The translations under genes and the position numbers were made by a program. Under the pieces are notes generated by a model. The model had not been told where the DNA came from, did no database searches, and was given only the letters and a program-made list of their open reading frames with translations. Shown here piece after piece: positions 8,379 to 17,068 of a stretch of DNA of 64,000 nucleotides. The stretch is from Alphaproteobacteria bacterium. GTDB taxonomy: Bacteria > Pseudomonadota > Alphaproteobacteria > UBA8366. Position 1 is the stretch's first letter, and each line of letters opens with the position of its first letter. The stretch covers positions 62,001 through 126,000 of the forward strand of contig JANQKC010000023.1 in NCBI GenBank assembly GCA_028281325.1, in the 5' to 3' direction.

Positions 8379-8483
8379 TTAAGGCGCGAGCAGGAGCTTG
8401 ATGACGTACCCTGCGACGCCGAGTGTCGCGACGCCGGCGACCCAGAGGCCGATGAACCAGAGCAGCCGGTGCCGCGTGGACAT
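8379..8483 (-). CDS. DUF2474-type small subunit of cytochrome bd oxidase
   Basis: A 34-residue protein with a basic N-terminus (MSTRHRLLW) and one transmembrane helix (FIGLWVAGVATLGVAGYVIKLLL). Its ATG shares a base with the cydB stop codon (TGATG), so it is translationally coupled. Single-helix CydX/CydY-like proteins encoded after cydAB stabilise the oxidase; the position and helix match the DUF2474 form found with CIO-type oxidases. The identification rests on context and topology because the protein is very short. Confidence 0.75.
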   Translation of the reverse strand: MSTRHRLLWFIGLWVAGVATLGVAGYVIKLLLAP

Positions 8484-9487
8484 CAGTGGTACCCCTCGGC
8501 CGGGTCCACCTTGCCGCGGAACACCCAATAGACATAGGCGGTATAAGCCAGGATGGTCGGGATCAGGACGGCTGCGCCGATCAGTAGGAAGGTGAGGCTC
8601 TTGTCCGGCGCTGCCGCCTGCCAGATGGTGATGCTGGGCGGCACCATGTAAGGGTAGAAGCTGATCCCGATGCCCGCATAGCAAAGGACGAACAGGCCGA
8701 GCGCCGCGAGAAACGGTTGTGTGTCGCGGCGATCCGTCAGTCCGCGATACAGCAACCAGGCGCAGGCCAAGATCAGCGCGGGAACGATCATGCTGAACGC
8801 CGCCGTCGGCCAGGTGAACCACCGCTCAAGATAGACCGGGCGCAGGAAGGGCGTCCAGAGACTGACCGTGCCGATCAAGGCCAGCGTGGCCACGCCGGTG
8901 ATCCAGGCATAACGCCGGACCTGGCGTTGCAGCCTGCCGTCGGTCTTCATGACCAGCCAGGTCGCGCCGAGCAGCGCGTAGCCGATGACCAACGCCGCGC
9001 CGGTCAGCAGGCTGAACGGGGTCAGCCAATCCCACCAGCCGCCGGAATAGGTCCGGTTCGCGACCTCGATGCCTTGGACCAGCGCGCCGAGGGCGATGCC
9101 TTGCGAAAAGGCGGCGATGACCGATCCGCCGGCGAAGCTCCAATCCCACAGGAACCTGCCGCGCTGCGTCCGCCAGCGGAACTCGAACGCGACGCCGCGG
9201 AAGATCAGGCCGAGCAGCATGGCGATGATCGGTGCGTAGAGGGCAGGCAGGATCGTGGCGTAGGCCAGCGGGAAGACCGCGAACAATCCGCCGCCGCCGA
9301 GAACGAGCCAGGTCTCGTTGCCGTCCCAAACCGGGGCGATCGAGTTCATGGCGACGCTGCGATCTTGCTCACCTTTGATGAAGGGGAACAGGACGCCGAC
9401 GCCCAGGTCGAACCCGTCGAGGATGACGTAGGCGAGAACGGCGAAGGCGATCAGCGCGGCCCAGATGAGGGCAAGATCGAATTCCAT
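8483..9487 (-). CDS. cydB: Cytochrome bd-type (CIO) quinol oxidase subunit II
   Basis: A 334-residue integral membrane protein with about eight or nine transmembrane helices. It starts with the family hallmark LDGFDLGVGVLFPF near residue 23 and continues with APVWDGNETWLV, both typical of CydB/CioB, the structural partner of CydA in the quinol:O2 oxidoreductase. It lies 4 bases after cydA and overlaps the small-subunit gene by one base, giving a three-gene operon. Confidence 0.95.
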   Translation of the reverse strand: MEFDLALIWAALIAFAVLAYVILDGFDLGVGVLFPFIKGEQDRSVAMNSIAPVWDGNETWLVLGGGGLFAVFPLAYATILPALYAPIIAMLLGLIFRGVAFEFRWRTQRGRFLWDWSFAGGSVIAAFSQGIALGALVQGIEVANRTYSGGWWDWLTPFSLLTGAALVIGYALLGATWLVMKTDGRLQRQVRRYAWITGVATLALIGTVSLWTPFLRPVYLERWFTWPTAAFSMIVPALILACAWLLYRGLTDRRDTQPFLAALGLFVLCYAGIGISFYPYMVPPSITIWQAAAPDKSLTFLLIGAAVLIPTILAYTAYVYWVFRGKVDPAEGYH

Positions 9488-9491
9488 CGTC

Positions 9492-10907
9492 CTATCCTCC
9501 CGCTTCCGTGCCGGCCCGCCGCGTGCTCAGGACGGCCGGCGCCGGGGTAATCCCGGCCGCTCGGGTCGGGCCGATGTCCTCGCCGTTTCCGGCGCCGGGC
9601 CGCTTGTTCATCATCCGGAGGATGTAAAAGGTGCCGGAACCGAAGACGACCGTGTAGACCAGGACAAAGGCGATCAGCGACGGCGCCACGGCGGCGGCGG
9701 CCATCGGCGACGCGGAGTCGGCGGTCCGCAGCATGCCGTGAACGGTCCAGGGCTGCCGCCCGACTTCCGTGGTCACCCATCCGGCGAGCACGGCGAGGAA
9801 ACCCGATGGCCCCATGGCCACGGCGGCGCGCTGCAGCCAGGTCGCTTCGAACAGTCTGCCGCGAAAGCGCGTGACCGCGCTCCAGAGCCCGATGGCCACC
9901 ATGGCCAGGCCGACGGCGACCATGATCCGGAAACTCCAGAAGACGATGGCCGCGGGCGGGCGGTCCTCCTTACGCCATTCGGTAAGGCCGAGGACTTCGC
10001 CGTCCCAATCGTGGGTCAGGATCAGCGACGCGAGATTCGGAATCTTGATCGCGTAGCGCGTCGTCTCGGCCTCGTCGTCCGGCAGGCCGAACAGGATCAG
10101 CGGCGCGCCTTTCCGGGTTTCGTAATGCCCTTCCATCGCCGCGATCTTTTCCGGCTGGTGCTCCAGGGTGTTGAGGCCGTGCAGGTCGCCGGTGAAGACC
10201 TGCAGCGGCGCCATGATCAACGCCATCCACATCGCCATGGAGAACATGATCTGCGCGCCGCGGTTGCGGCGGTCGCGCAGCAGATGCCACGCGCCGACGC
10301 CGCCGACCACGAAGGCGGTGGTCAGATAGGCGGCCATCGTCATGTGGACGAAGCGATAGGGGAAGGACGGGTTGAAGACGATTTCCCACCAATCGTCGGG
10401 GATGAACTGGCCGTATTCGTTGAAGGCGTAGCCGGCCGGCGTTTGCATCCAGGAATTCACCGACAGGATCCAGAACGCCGAGAACAGGGTGCCGACGGCG
10501 ACCATCACGGTCGCGAAAAAGTGGAGCTTCGGTCCGACGCGGTTGCGGCCGAACAACATGACGCCGAGGAAGCCCGCCTCCAAGAAGAATGCCGACAACA
10601 CCTCGTAGCCCATCAACGGGCCGAGGATGGGGCCGGTCTTGTCGGAAAAGACGCTCCAGTTCGTGCCGAACTGGTAGCTCATGACGATACCGGAAACCAC
10701 GCCCATGCCGAAGGCGACGGCGAAGATCTTCTTCCAGTAATCGAAGACCATCATATAGCTGTCGTCCTTCGTCCGAAGCCACAGGGCTTCGAGCACGGCG
10801 AGGTAGCTCGCCAGGCCGATGGTGAGGGACGGGAAGATGATATGCGCGGAAATCGTAAAGGCGAATTGGATCCGCGCCAGCAGGATTGGGTCTAGATGGT
10901 CGAACAT
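9492..10907 (-). CDS. cydA: Cytochrome bd-type (CIO) quinol oxidase subunit I
   Basis: A 471-residue heme-bearing subunit that oxidises quinol and reduces O2 without proton pumping. H22 in FTISAHIIFPSLTIG corresponds to the conserved N-terminal heme ligand; a second conserved His lies in RFVHMTMAAY, and the GRQPWTVHGMLRT motif occurs in the last third. The Q-loop is short compared with the E. coli enzyme, which points to the cyanide-insensitive (CioA) class. It is first in a cydA-cydB-DUF2474 operon. A possible promoter (TTGATC, 16 bases, TACGTT on the minus strand around 10975-10948) lies upstream; I found no clear FNR box. Confidence 0.95.
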   Translation of the reverse strand: MFDHLDPILLARIQFAFTISAHIIFPSLTIGLASYLAVLEALWLRTKDDSYMMVFDYWKKIFAVAFGMGVVSGIVMSYQFGTNWSVFSDKTGPILGPLMGYEVLSAFFLEAGFLGVMLFGRNRVGPKLHFFATVMVAVGTLFSAFWILSVNSWMQTPAGYAFNEYGQFIPDDWWEIVFNPSFPYRFVHMTMAAYLTTAFVVGGVGAWHLLRDRRNRGAQIMFSMAMWMALIMAPLQVFTGDLHGLNTLEHQPEKIAAMEGHYETRKGAPLILFGLPDDEAETTRYAIKIPNLASLILTHDWDGEVLGLTEWRKEDRPPAAIVFWSFRIMVAVGLAMVAIGLWSAVTRFRGRLFEATWLQRAAVAMGPSGFLAVLAGWVTTEVGRQPWTVHGMLRTADSASPMAAAAVAPSLIAFVLVYTVVFGSGTFYILRMMNKRPGAGNGEDIGPTRAAGITPAPAVLSTRRAGTEAGG

Positions 10908-11058
10908 CGCTTGACGCTCTGCGTTGCGAAAATGCCGACTGATGTGTCACCGCTAACGTAATCAGGCCGGGAAAACGATCAACCAACCACGCCGCGTCCT
11001 ATTGTCCCAAAGCGTACCGATCGACGCGGCGGATTGACGCGGGCGAGAGCTTTCGGCC

Positions 11059-12669
11059 TTACGGCAGTTCGTAATCCTTGAAACGCTCGCGCAACGCCGT
11101 CTTCTGGAACTTGCCGGTCGAGGTGCGGGGGATTTCATCGAGGAACTCCACGGCGTCCGGAATCCACCACTTCGAGAAGCTTTGCCCGACGAACGCCTGT
11201 ACCGCCTCGGCGGTGAGCGTCGATCCATCCTCGACCACGACGCAGGCGAGCGGGCGTTCGATCCAGCGGTCATGCGGGATGGCGATCACCGCCGCCTCGC
11301 GGATTTCCGGATGCCCCATCAACGCATTCTCCAGATCGACCGAGCTGATCCATTCGCCGCCGGATTTGATCAAATCCTTGGTGCGGTCGGTGATCTTGAC
11401 GTAGCCCTCGGTGTCGACGGTCACAACGTCGCCGGTGCGGAACCAGCCGTCGTCGGTCCAACTGTCGATGTCGCCTTCGGGATTGTAATAGGACTTGGCG
11501 ATCCAGGGTCCTCGCACCTGCAACTCGCCCATGGTGTTGCCGTCCCAAGGGGCCGGTCCGTCGTCGCCCATCACCCGGATATCGACGAAGGGCAGGGGGA
11601 TGCCCTGTTTCGCCAGGGTGGAGAATTTTTCCGCCTCGGTCATGCGGTCGAACGCCGGTTTCGGGACGCCGGTGGTGCCGACGGGGGTCATCTCGGTCAT
11701 GCCCCAGGCATGGATGACCTGATGGCCTCTTTCGTTGAAGTCGCGGATCATCGATTCCGGTGCGGCCGATCCGCCGATGACGATCTTGAGTTCGGGCCGC
11801 AGGGACCAGTCCCCCGGCCGCCGTTTCAGCGCGTCGAGGACCGGCAGCCAGATCGTCGGTACGGCGGCGGTCAGCGTGACGCCCTCGCTGTCCAAAAGCT
11901 CCAGCACGCTGTCCGCGTCCGCATGGGGGCCGGTGAACACGATCTTCGCGCCGGCCATGACGGCGGCGACCGGCATGCCCCAGGCATTGGCGTGGAACAT
12001 CGGCACGATCGGCAGGATGCAGTCGCGCATCGACAGGCTGAAGACGTCGGGCGCGATCACGGCGAAGGTATGCAGGACCAACCCGCGATGGCTATAGGCG
12101 ACGCCCTTCGGTTTGCCGGTCGTGCCGGACGTGTAGCACATGCCGCAGGCGTCGTTCTCGTCGATGGCCGGATAGTCGAAGTCGCCGGTCGCGGTCGCCA
12201 GCAGGTCGTCGTAGTCCTCCATCCCGGCGGGAAGATCGCCGCCGCTGCGAACGACGAAGATGCGCTCGAAATCCACCTTGTCCTTGAACCCGTCCAGGAT
12301 CGGCAGCAGGTCTTCGTCGACGATCAGGAACCGGTCGCCCGCATGCCGGGCGATATAGGCCAACTCGTCGGCGTGCAGCCGCAGGTTCAGCGTGTGCAGC
12401 ACGCCCCCGGCGCAGGGCACGCCGAAATAGGCTTCCAGATGCGTCGCGTTGTTCCAGCACAACGTGCCGACCCGGTCGCCGGGCTCGAGGCCGGCCTTGA
12501 GCAGCGCCTCGGCAAGCAGGCGGGCGCGCCTGTAGAAATCCGCGAAGGTGCAGCGGCCGACCGACCGGTCGGGTTGGCGCGAGACGATTTCCTGCGCGCC
12601 GTGCAGCCGCGCCGCATGCTCCAGGATCGTCGGGAGCGTCAACGGATAGTCCATGATCGTGCCGCGCAT
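11059..12669 (-). CDS. Acyl-CoA synthetase (AMP-dependent, fatty-acid type)
   Basis: A 536-residue member of the ANL adenylating superfamily, which activates a carboxylic acid to acyl-AMP and then acyl-CoA. Motifs in order: the P-loop YTSGTTGKPKGV (near residue 180), HAWGMTEMTP, DGWFRTGD with the ATP-ribose aspartate, and TSTGKFQK with the C-terminal catalytic lysine. The start at 12669 follows GGGAGGAGAC. A divergent enoyl-CoA hydratase gene begins 161 bases away, consistent with a role in acyl-CoA catabolism. Chain length is not deducible; medium- or long-chain fatty acids are the usual substrates of the closest family type. Confidence 0.9.
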   Translation of the reverse strand: MRGTIMDYPLTLPTILEHAARLHGAQEIVSRQPDRSVGRCTFADFYRRARLLAEALLKAGLEPGDRVGTLCWNNATHLEAYFGVPCAGGVLHTLNLRLHADELAYIARHAGDRFLIVDEDLLPILDGFKDKVDFERIFVVRSGGDLPAGMEDYDDLLATATGDFDYPAIDENDACGMCYTSGTTGKPKGVAYSHRGLVLHTFAVIAPDVFSLSMRDCILPIVPMFHANAWGMPVAAVMAGAKIVFTGPHADADSVLELLDSEGVTLTAAVPTIWLPVLDALKRRPGDWSLRPELKIVIGGSAAPESMIRDFNERGHQVIHAWGMTEMTPVGTTGVPKPAFDRMTEAEKFSTLAKQGIPLPFVDIRVMGDDGPAPWDGNTMGELQVRGPWIAKSYYNPEGDIDSWTDDGWFRTGDVVTVDTEGYVKITDRTKDLIKSGGEWISSVDLENALMGHPEIREAAVIAIPHDRWIERPLACVVVEDGSTLTAEAVQAFVGQSFSKWWIPDAVEFLDEIPRTSTGKFQKTALRERFKDYELP

Positions 12670-12830
12670 CGTCTCCTCCCGTTTACGGCCGGTCTCATCT
12701 CCGCCGGTCCTTGTCGGCAACCATAGCATTGGGATTTGCCGAGCCCAAAAGGGCTTGGCGCGCGATGTATTTGCTTGCGGCGTTGACGGCCCTGTATAGG
12801 AAAGGCTGCAACAAATCAGAGGTGCGCGTC

Positions 12831-13604
12831 ATGCCGGAATTCGAGACGATCGACTATTTGGTGGCCGACCGGGTCGCGGAAATCACCATGCGCCGGGCAC
12901 CCGTGAATGCGATCAACCATGCGCTGATCGACGATATTCTCGCGGCATACCGGTTGGCGCGTGACGATGACGGCGTGCGGGCGATCATCCTGACGAGCGC
13001 GTTCGAGGCGGCCTTCAGCGCCGGCATGGACCTGGCGATGATCCGCGGCGGCAGCGGTCTTGATCTGCGCCGGTTCCTGGAGAAGCTCTACTTCGGCATG
13101 CACGATATCCAATACCGGATGGGTAAGCCGACGATCGCCGCGCTGACCGGACCGACCCGGGCGGCGGGTGTGACCTTGGCGGTTTCCTGCGACGTGCTGA
13201 TCGCCAGTGAGCGGGCGAGCATCGGGTATCCGGAGATCGACGTGGGCGTCATTCCCGCGATGCATTTCGTCCACCTGCCGCGTCAGATCGGGCGGCACAA
13301 GGCGTTCGAGATGCTGTTCGGCGGCAAGCCGATTCCGGCGGCGGAAGCCGAACGTTATGGCCTGGTCAACCGCGTTGTGCCGCAGGACGCCGTGATGTCG
13401 GAGGCGCGGGCGTTGGCGCAGGATTTCGCCGCCAAGTCGCCGGTTGTCATGCAGCTCGCCCGGGACGCCTTTCTGCGGGCCAACGACTTCGAATACCGCC
13501 GCGCCATCGAAAATACGGTGGAGACGATCTGCAACATCATCGCGACCGACGATGCGCAGGAAGGGCTCGCCGCCTTCAACGAGAAGCGCAAACCCAATTG
13601 GTGA
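12831..13604 (+). CDS. Enoyl-CoA hydratase/isomerase (crotonase) family protein
   Basis: A 257-residue crotonase-fold protein. The first oxyanion-hole segment is AFSAGMDL near residue 61, and the second lies in TGPTRAAGVTLAVSCDVL near 105, where the usual GGG run is replaced by RAAG. The acidic residue in IGYPEIDVGVIP lies where hydratases keep a catalytic glutamate. The ATG at 12831 was chosen because the upstream part of the frame has no homology-like features; the ribosome binding site (AGAGG) is modest. The altered oxyanion loop leaves open whether it hydrates enoyl-CoA or carries out another crotonase reaction. It is divergent from the acyl-CoA synthetase gene. Confidence 0.85.
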   Translation: MPEFETIDYLVADRVAEITMRRAPVNAINHALIDDILAAYRLARDDDGVRAIILTSAFEAAFSAGMDLAMIRGGSGLDLRRFLEKLYFGMHDIQYRMGKPTIAALTGPTRAAGVTLAVSCDVLIASERASIGYPEIDVGVIPAMHFVHLPRQIGRHKAFEMLFGGKPIPAAEAERYGLVNRVVPQDAVMSEARALAQDFAAKSPVVMQLARDAFLRANDFEYRRAIENTVETICNIIATDDAQEGLAAFNEKRKPNW

Positions 13605-13607
13605 GTC

Positions 13608-14513
13608 TCAACGGCGGAACCAGTCGATATAGGCCTTCACGCCGGCCTCGATCGTCCAGCGCGGCGTCCATCCCAGGTCGCGTTCGGCGGCCGTCAGGTC
13701 CAGGCGTTCGCGGACGGGATCGTCCGGGTTGCCGCGGATTTCGATATCGGCGGTGCGGAACTCGGACCACACCAGTTCGGCGATCTGCTCCATCGAGGGA
13801 TAGTCCGGGCCGGCGACATTGTAAGCGTATTGCGGCGCCGGCGGCGCATCCAAGGCGGCAACGGTCGCGGCTACCACGTCCTCCACATAGACGTAGGGCC
13901 AGCGTCGGCCTGCGCCGCTCGGCAGGCGTGTGGGCCGCCCGGCCATGGCATCCTCGATCATCGTCCGGATGACGCAGTCGGTGGCGCGCCGCGGTCCGTA
14001 CACGGTCGAGTAACGCAGGCCGATGGCGTCGAGGCCGTATTCCGCGCGATAGGCGGAAAGGATGTGGTCCGACGCCGCCTTGGTCGCGCCATAGACGCTT
14101 TCCGGCCGCAAGGGCGCGTCCTCGCGCACCGGTCCTTGGTCCATCGCGCCATAGGCCGACACCGACGAACAGTAGACGAAGCGTTCGATCCCTTGGCGAT
14201 AGGCGGCCTCGGCGAGGTCGAGCGTCGAAACCAGGTTGGTTCGCGTGATGTGGTGCGGCGCGTCGCGCGACAGCATCGGCCCGGAGATGCCGCCGGCGTG
14301 GACGATTTTGGTGACATTGTGTGAGTCGAGAAGCGACGCCATCGCGTCGTAACCGCCGAAGCCGTGTTCGAGATGAACGACGCCGGGTGAGGTCTCGGGC
14401 GGTGGGGCGGGGTCCAGCCCCACCACGCGATCGCCCCTCGTGGCAAGGCGTTTGCCGAGGGGATGGCCGATGAGTCCGCTCGACCCCGTTATCAGGATGG
14501 TATCCGTCGTCAT
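13608..14513 (-). CDS. NAD-dependent epimerase/dehydratase (extended SDR)
   Basis: A 301-residue extended short-chain dehydrogenase with the nucleotide motif GSSGLIG at residue 10 and the catalytic YGATK (Tyr and Lys) after SSVSAYG, typical of nucleotide-sugar epimerases and dehydratases. The middle contains GLRYSTVYGPRR, the common substrate-side block. The start MTTDTILITG at 14513 begins right at the Rossmann fold. It converges with the enoyl-CoA hydratase gene, 3 bases between the stop codons. The substrate, probably an NDP-sugar, is not identifiable, and no polysaccharide locus surrounds it. Confidence 0.85.
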   Translation of the reverse strand: MTTDTILITGSSGLIGHPLGKRLATRGDRVVGLDPAPPPETSPGVVHLEHGFGGYDAMASLLDSHNVTKIVHAGGISGPMLSRDAPHHITRTNLVSTLDLAEAAYRQGIERFVYCSSVSAYGAMDQGPVREDAPLRPESVYGATKAASDHILSAYRAEYGLDAIGLRYSTVYGPRRATDCVIRTMIEDAMAGRPTRLPSGAGRRWPYVYVEDVVAATVAALDAPPAPQYAYNVAGPDYPSMEQIAELVWSEFRTADIEIRGNPDDPVRERLDLTAAERDLGWTPRWTIEAGVKAYIDWFRR

Positions 14514-14683
14514 TGTCGCTCTCGTCGCTGCCCCTTTTGCCGGCGCCGCCGGGCGCTTTTCGTCGCGCCGAGCGGTAACCAAATATTCACCATAAGTATC
14601 TATCAACCAGCATGGAAAATCAGGCGGTTCGGTTGCCGCCTCACATATTTCACGCCGCTTGACATGCATGAGCGATTAAACCG

Positions 14684-17062
14684 ATGGCATTTTCGCTTGC
14701 ACGTTTTGATCGTTTTCTAAAGCGATTTGCATTTGGATCGCTCCTGTTTCTGGGGCTTCAGTCGGGTTTGACCGCCGTGTCGTTCGGCGCGGCGGTGCGT
14801 ACCGACGCGCCGGCGGCCGATACCCACCGCGTCCTCTTCATCAGTTCGTATCATGCGTCGTTTCCGTCCTTCCTGAAGCAGTTGAACGGGATCAAGGCGG
14901 GGTTTCGAGAGGCCGGTTTCGAAGACTGGAATGTTTCGATCGATGTCGAATTCATGGACAGCAAGCGGTTCTCCTACCAGGACTCCGCCGCCCGGCTCCG
15001 GAATGCATTGGCGGCGAAGTTTTCGACGCTGCCGTCTTACGATCTGGTCATCGTCGGCGACGACAATGCCTTGAGCTTCGCGCTCGAAGATGCCGCCGCC
15101 TTGTTGCATGGGGTGCCGCTCGTCTTCCTCGGCATAAACGAGCGCCAGCGCGCGGTCGCATTGGGCCGGAAGGGCCATGCGACGGGGGTGGTGGAGTCCA
15201 AGTCATTGCATGAGACGATCGAGGTCATTCGCAATATCTATCCGAATTCGAAATCGCTCCACGTGTTGGTCGACCATACGCGCACAGGCCGGATCAATCA
15301 TGCGGCCATGCGCGGCGAGCTCGATCATTTTCCGGACATCGCCTTTCACCATGTCGATCTGGGCAAGTTGAGTTTTGCCGAGGCGTTCGAGTGGTTGAGC
15401 AATCTTCCGGCGGCGGAGCCGATCATGATCGTAAGCGCCTATCGCGACGTCGCCGGCGAGGCATTGTCCTATCCGGAAGTCTTGCGCGCGATCCAGCGCG
15501 TATATCATGGCGCTATCTTTGCCGTGCAGGAACACGGCATCGGTCAGGGCGTGCTGGGCGGCAAGGTCGTCAGTCATTTCGAGCAAGGACGGGTCGCGGC
15601 AACGCTTGGGGCGAGGGTGCTGCGCGGAGAATCGGTCGCCGCCATTCCTGTCGTATCCAAGAGCCCCAACGTATTCCAGTTCGATTACCCCGAAATGCGC
15701 CGGCTGGGGATCGATGCCTCCCAACTGCCGCCGGACGCGCGGGTCGTGAATAAACCGGTGACGGTCTTGGATACCAATCCCCTCTTGATGTTCGGGGGCG
15801 TCGCGTTCCTGTTGCTGCAGACCGGCATCATCGTTGCGCTGGTCCTTACGGTGCAGCATCGGCGCAACGCGGAGGCGGGTCTGCGACAAGCGATGCAGCA
15901 GGCGGCGCAGGCGAATGCCGCCAAGACGGAGTTCCTGTCCAACATGAGCCATGAGCTCCGCACGCCGTTGAACAGCATCATTGGTTTTGGCCAGATTATC
16001 GAGACATCGGCAAACACCTTGCAACCGCGGTCCTTGAAGGAATACGCATCCTATATCACGAGGAGCGGGCAGCATCTGCTGGACTTGATTAACGAAGTGC
16101 TGGATCTCTCCAAAGTCGAAGCCGGCCATCAGGGGGTCACCATCGAAACGTTCGACCCCGCCAAGATGATAACGGAATCGCTGAACATGATCCGCGCTTC
16201 CGCGGACGAGCGGGGGATCACGGTCGATGCTTTCGAGGGGCTCGAAGGCGCATATGCGATTTCCGTCGACCGGACCCGGTTCCAACAAGTGCTGCTGAAT
16301 CTTCTGTCGAACGCCGTGAAATACAATCGGGACGGCGGGCGCGTGACATTGACCGTGGAACGTCGGAAGGGCGGGCTGGTGCGATTCACCGTGGTGGACA
16401 CCGGCAAGGGCGTTCCCGCGAAATACGTAGACGCGTTGTTCGAGCCGTTTGAACGGTTGGGGGAGCAATTCGGCGAGATCGAAGGGAGCGGAATCGGACT
16501 GACGATTTCCAAGAAGATGGTCGAGTTGATGGGAGGCAGGATCGGCGTGGAAAGCGTGGTCGGGCACGGCAGCGCGTTCTGGTTCGAGTTGCCGCATGGA
16601 GAAATCTCCGCTCCGGCGGCGGAGCGGGACGACGCCGAAATCGCCGTCCATGAAGAGACGCCCGGCGAGGTGTGCGACATCCTCTATATCGAGGACAACA
16701 CCTTCAATCTGCGTTTGTTGGAAGCGATGTTCGGCGAGTTTCCAGGGTATCGGCTGCGGACGGCCAGCGATGGGGAAAGCGGCGTCGAAGCGGCGCGCCG
16801 ACGGCGTCCGGATATCATTCTCCTCGATATCAACCTGCCGGGCATTAACGGCGTCGAGACGGCGGAACGGATACGCCGCGACCCGGTGTTGGCGGACGTG
16901 CCGATCATTGCGGTCAGCGCGAATGCGATGGACCGGGAGGTCGATCGGGCCCGTCATGCGGACTTCGATTCTTACGTCACCAAGCCGATCGACGTGCATG
17001 TGCTGCGGCGCGAGTTGATCACATGGTCCCGTGGCCGCACCGTCGTCCGCGCCAGGGCCTAG
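14684..17062 (+). CDS. Hybrid sensor histidine kinase with ABC substrate-binding-like sensor domain
   Basis: A 792-residue membrane kinase. A basic, hydrophobic N-terminus (about 12-36) acts as a signal/anchor. A periplasmic domain (about 45-335) opens with RVLFISSYHASFPSF and resembles the ABC substrate-binding-protein fold used as a sensor. A transmembrane helix follows (about 367-388), then HisKA with phospho-acceptor H423 in SHELRTP, an HATPase domain (NLLSNAVKYN; VDTGKGVP; GSGIGLTIS) and a C-terminal receiver domain with D715 in LLDINLPG. Phosphate would pass from H423 to D715. No partner regulator or Hpt gene is adjacent, so the downstream target is unknown. Ligand unknown. Confidence 0.9.
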   Translation: MAFSLARFDRFLKRFAFGSLLFLGLQSGLTAVSFGAAVRTDAPAADTHRVLFISSYHASFPSFLKQLNGIKAGFREAGFEDWNVSIDVEFMDSKRFSYQDSAARLRNALAAKFSTLPSYDLVIVGDDNALSFALEDAAALLHGVPLVFLGINERQRAVALGRKGHATGVVESKSLHETIEVIRNIYPNSKSLHVLVDHTRTGRINHAAMRGELDHFPDIAFHHVDLGKLSFAEAFEWLSNLPAAEPIMIVSAYRDVAGEALSYPEVLRAIQRVYHGAIFAVQEHGIGQGVLGGKVVSHFEQGRVAATLGARVLRGESVAAIPVVSKSPNVFQFDYPEMRRLGIDASQLPPDARVVNKPVTVLDTNPLLMFGGVAFLLLQTGIIVALVLTVQHRRNAEAGLRQAMQQAAQANAAKTEFLSNMSHELRTPLNSIIGFGQIIETSANTLQPRSLKEYASYITRSGQHLLDLINEVLDLSKVEAGHQGVTIETFDPAKMITESLNMIRASADERGITVDAFEGLEGAYAISVDRTRFQQVLLNLLSNAVKYNRDGGRVTLTVERRKGGLVRFTVVDTGKGVPAKYVDALFEPFERLGEQFGEIEGSGIGLTISKKMVELMGGRIGVESVVGHGSAFWFELPHGEISAPAAERDDAEIAVHEETPGEVCDILYIEDNTFNLRLLEAMFGEFPGYRLRTASDGESGVEAARRRRPDIILLDINLPGINGVETAERIRRDPVLADVPIIAVSANAMDREVDRARHADFDSYVTKPIDVHVLRRELITWSRGRTVVRARA

Positions 17063-17068
17063 GCGGCG

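Noticed and set aside
10908-11058. Possible FNR/Anr box upstream of cydA
   Set aside because: I looked for TTGAT-N4-ATCAA and found only one half-site (TTGAT) without a partner at the right distance.
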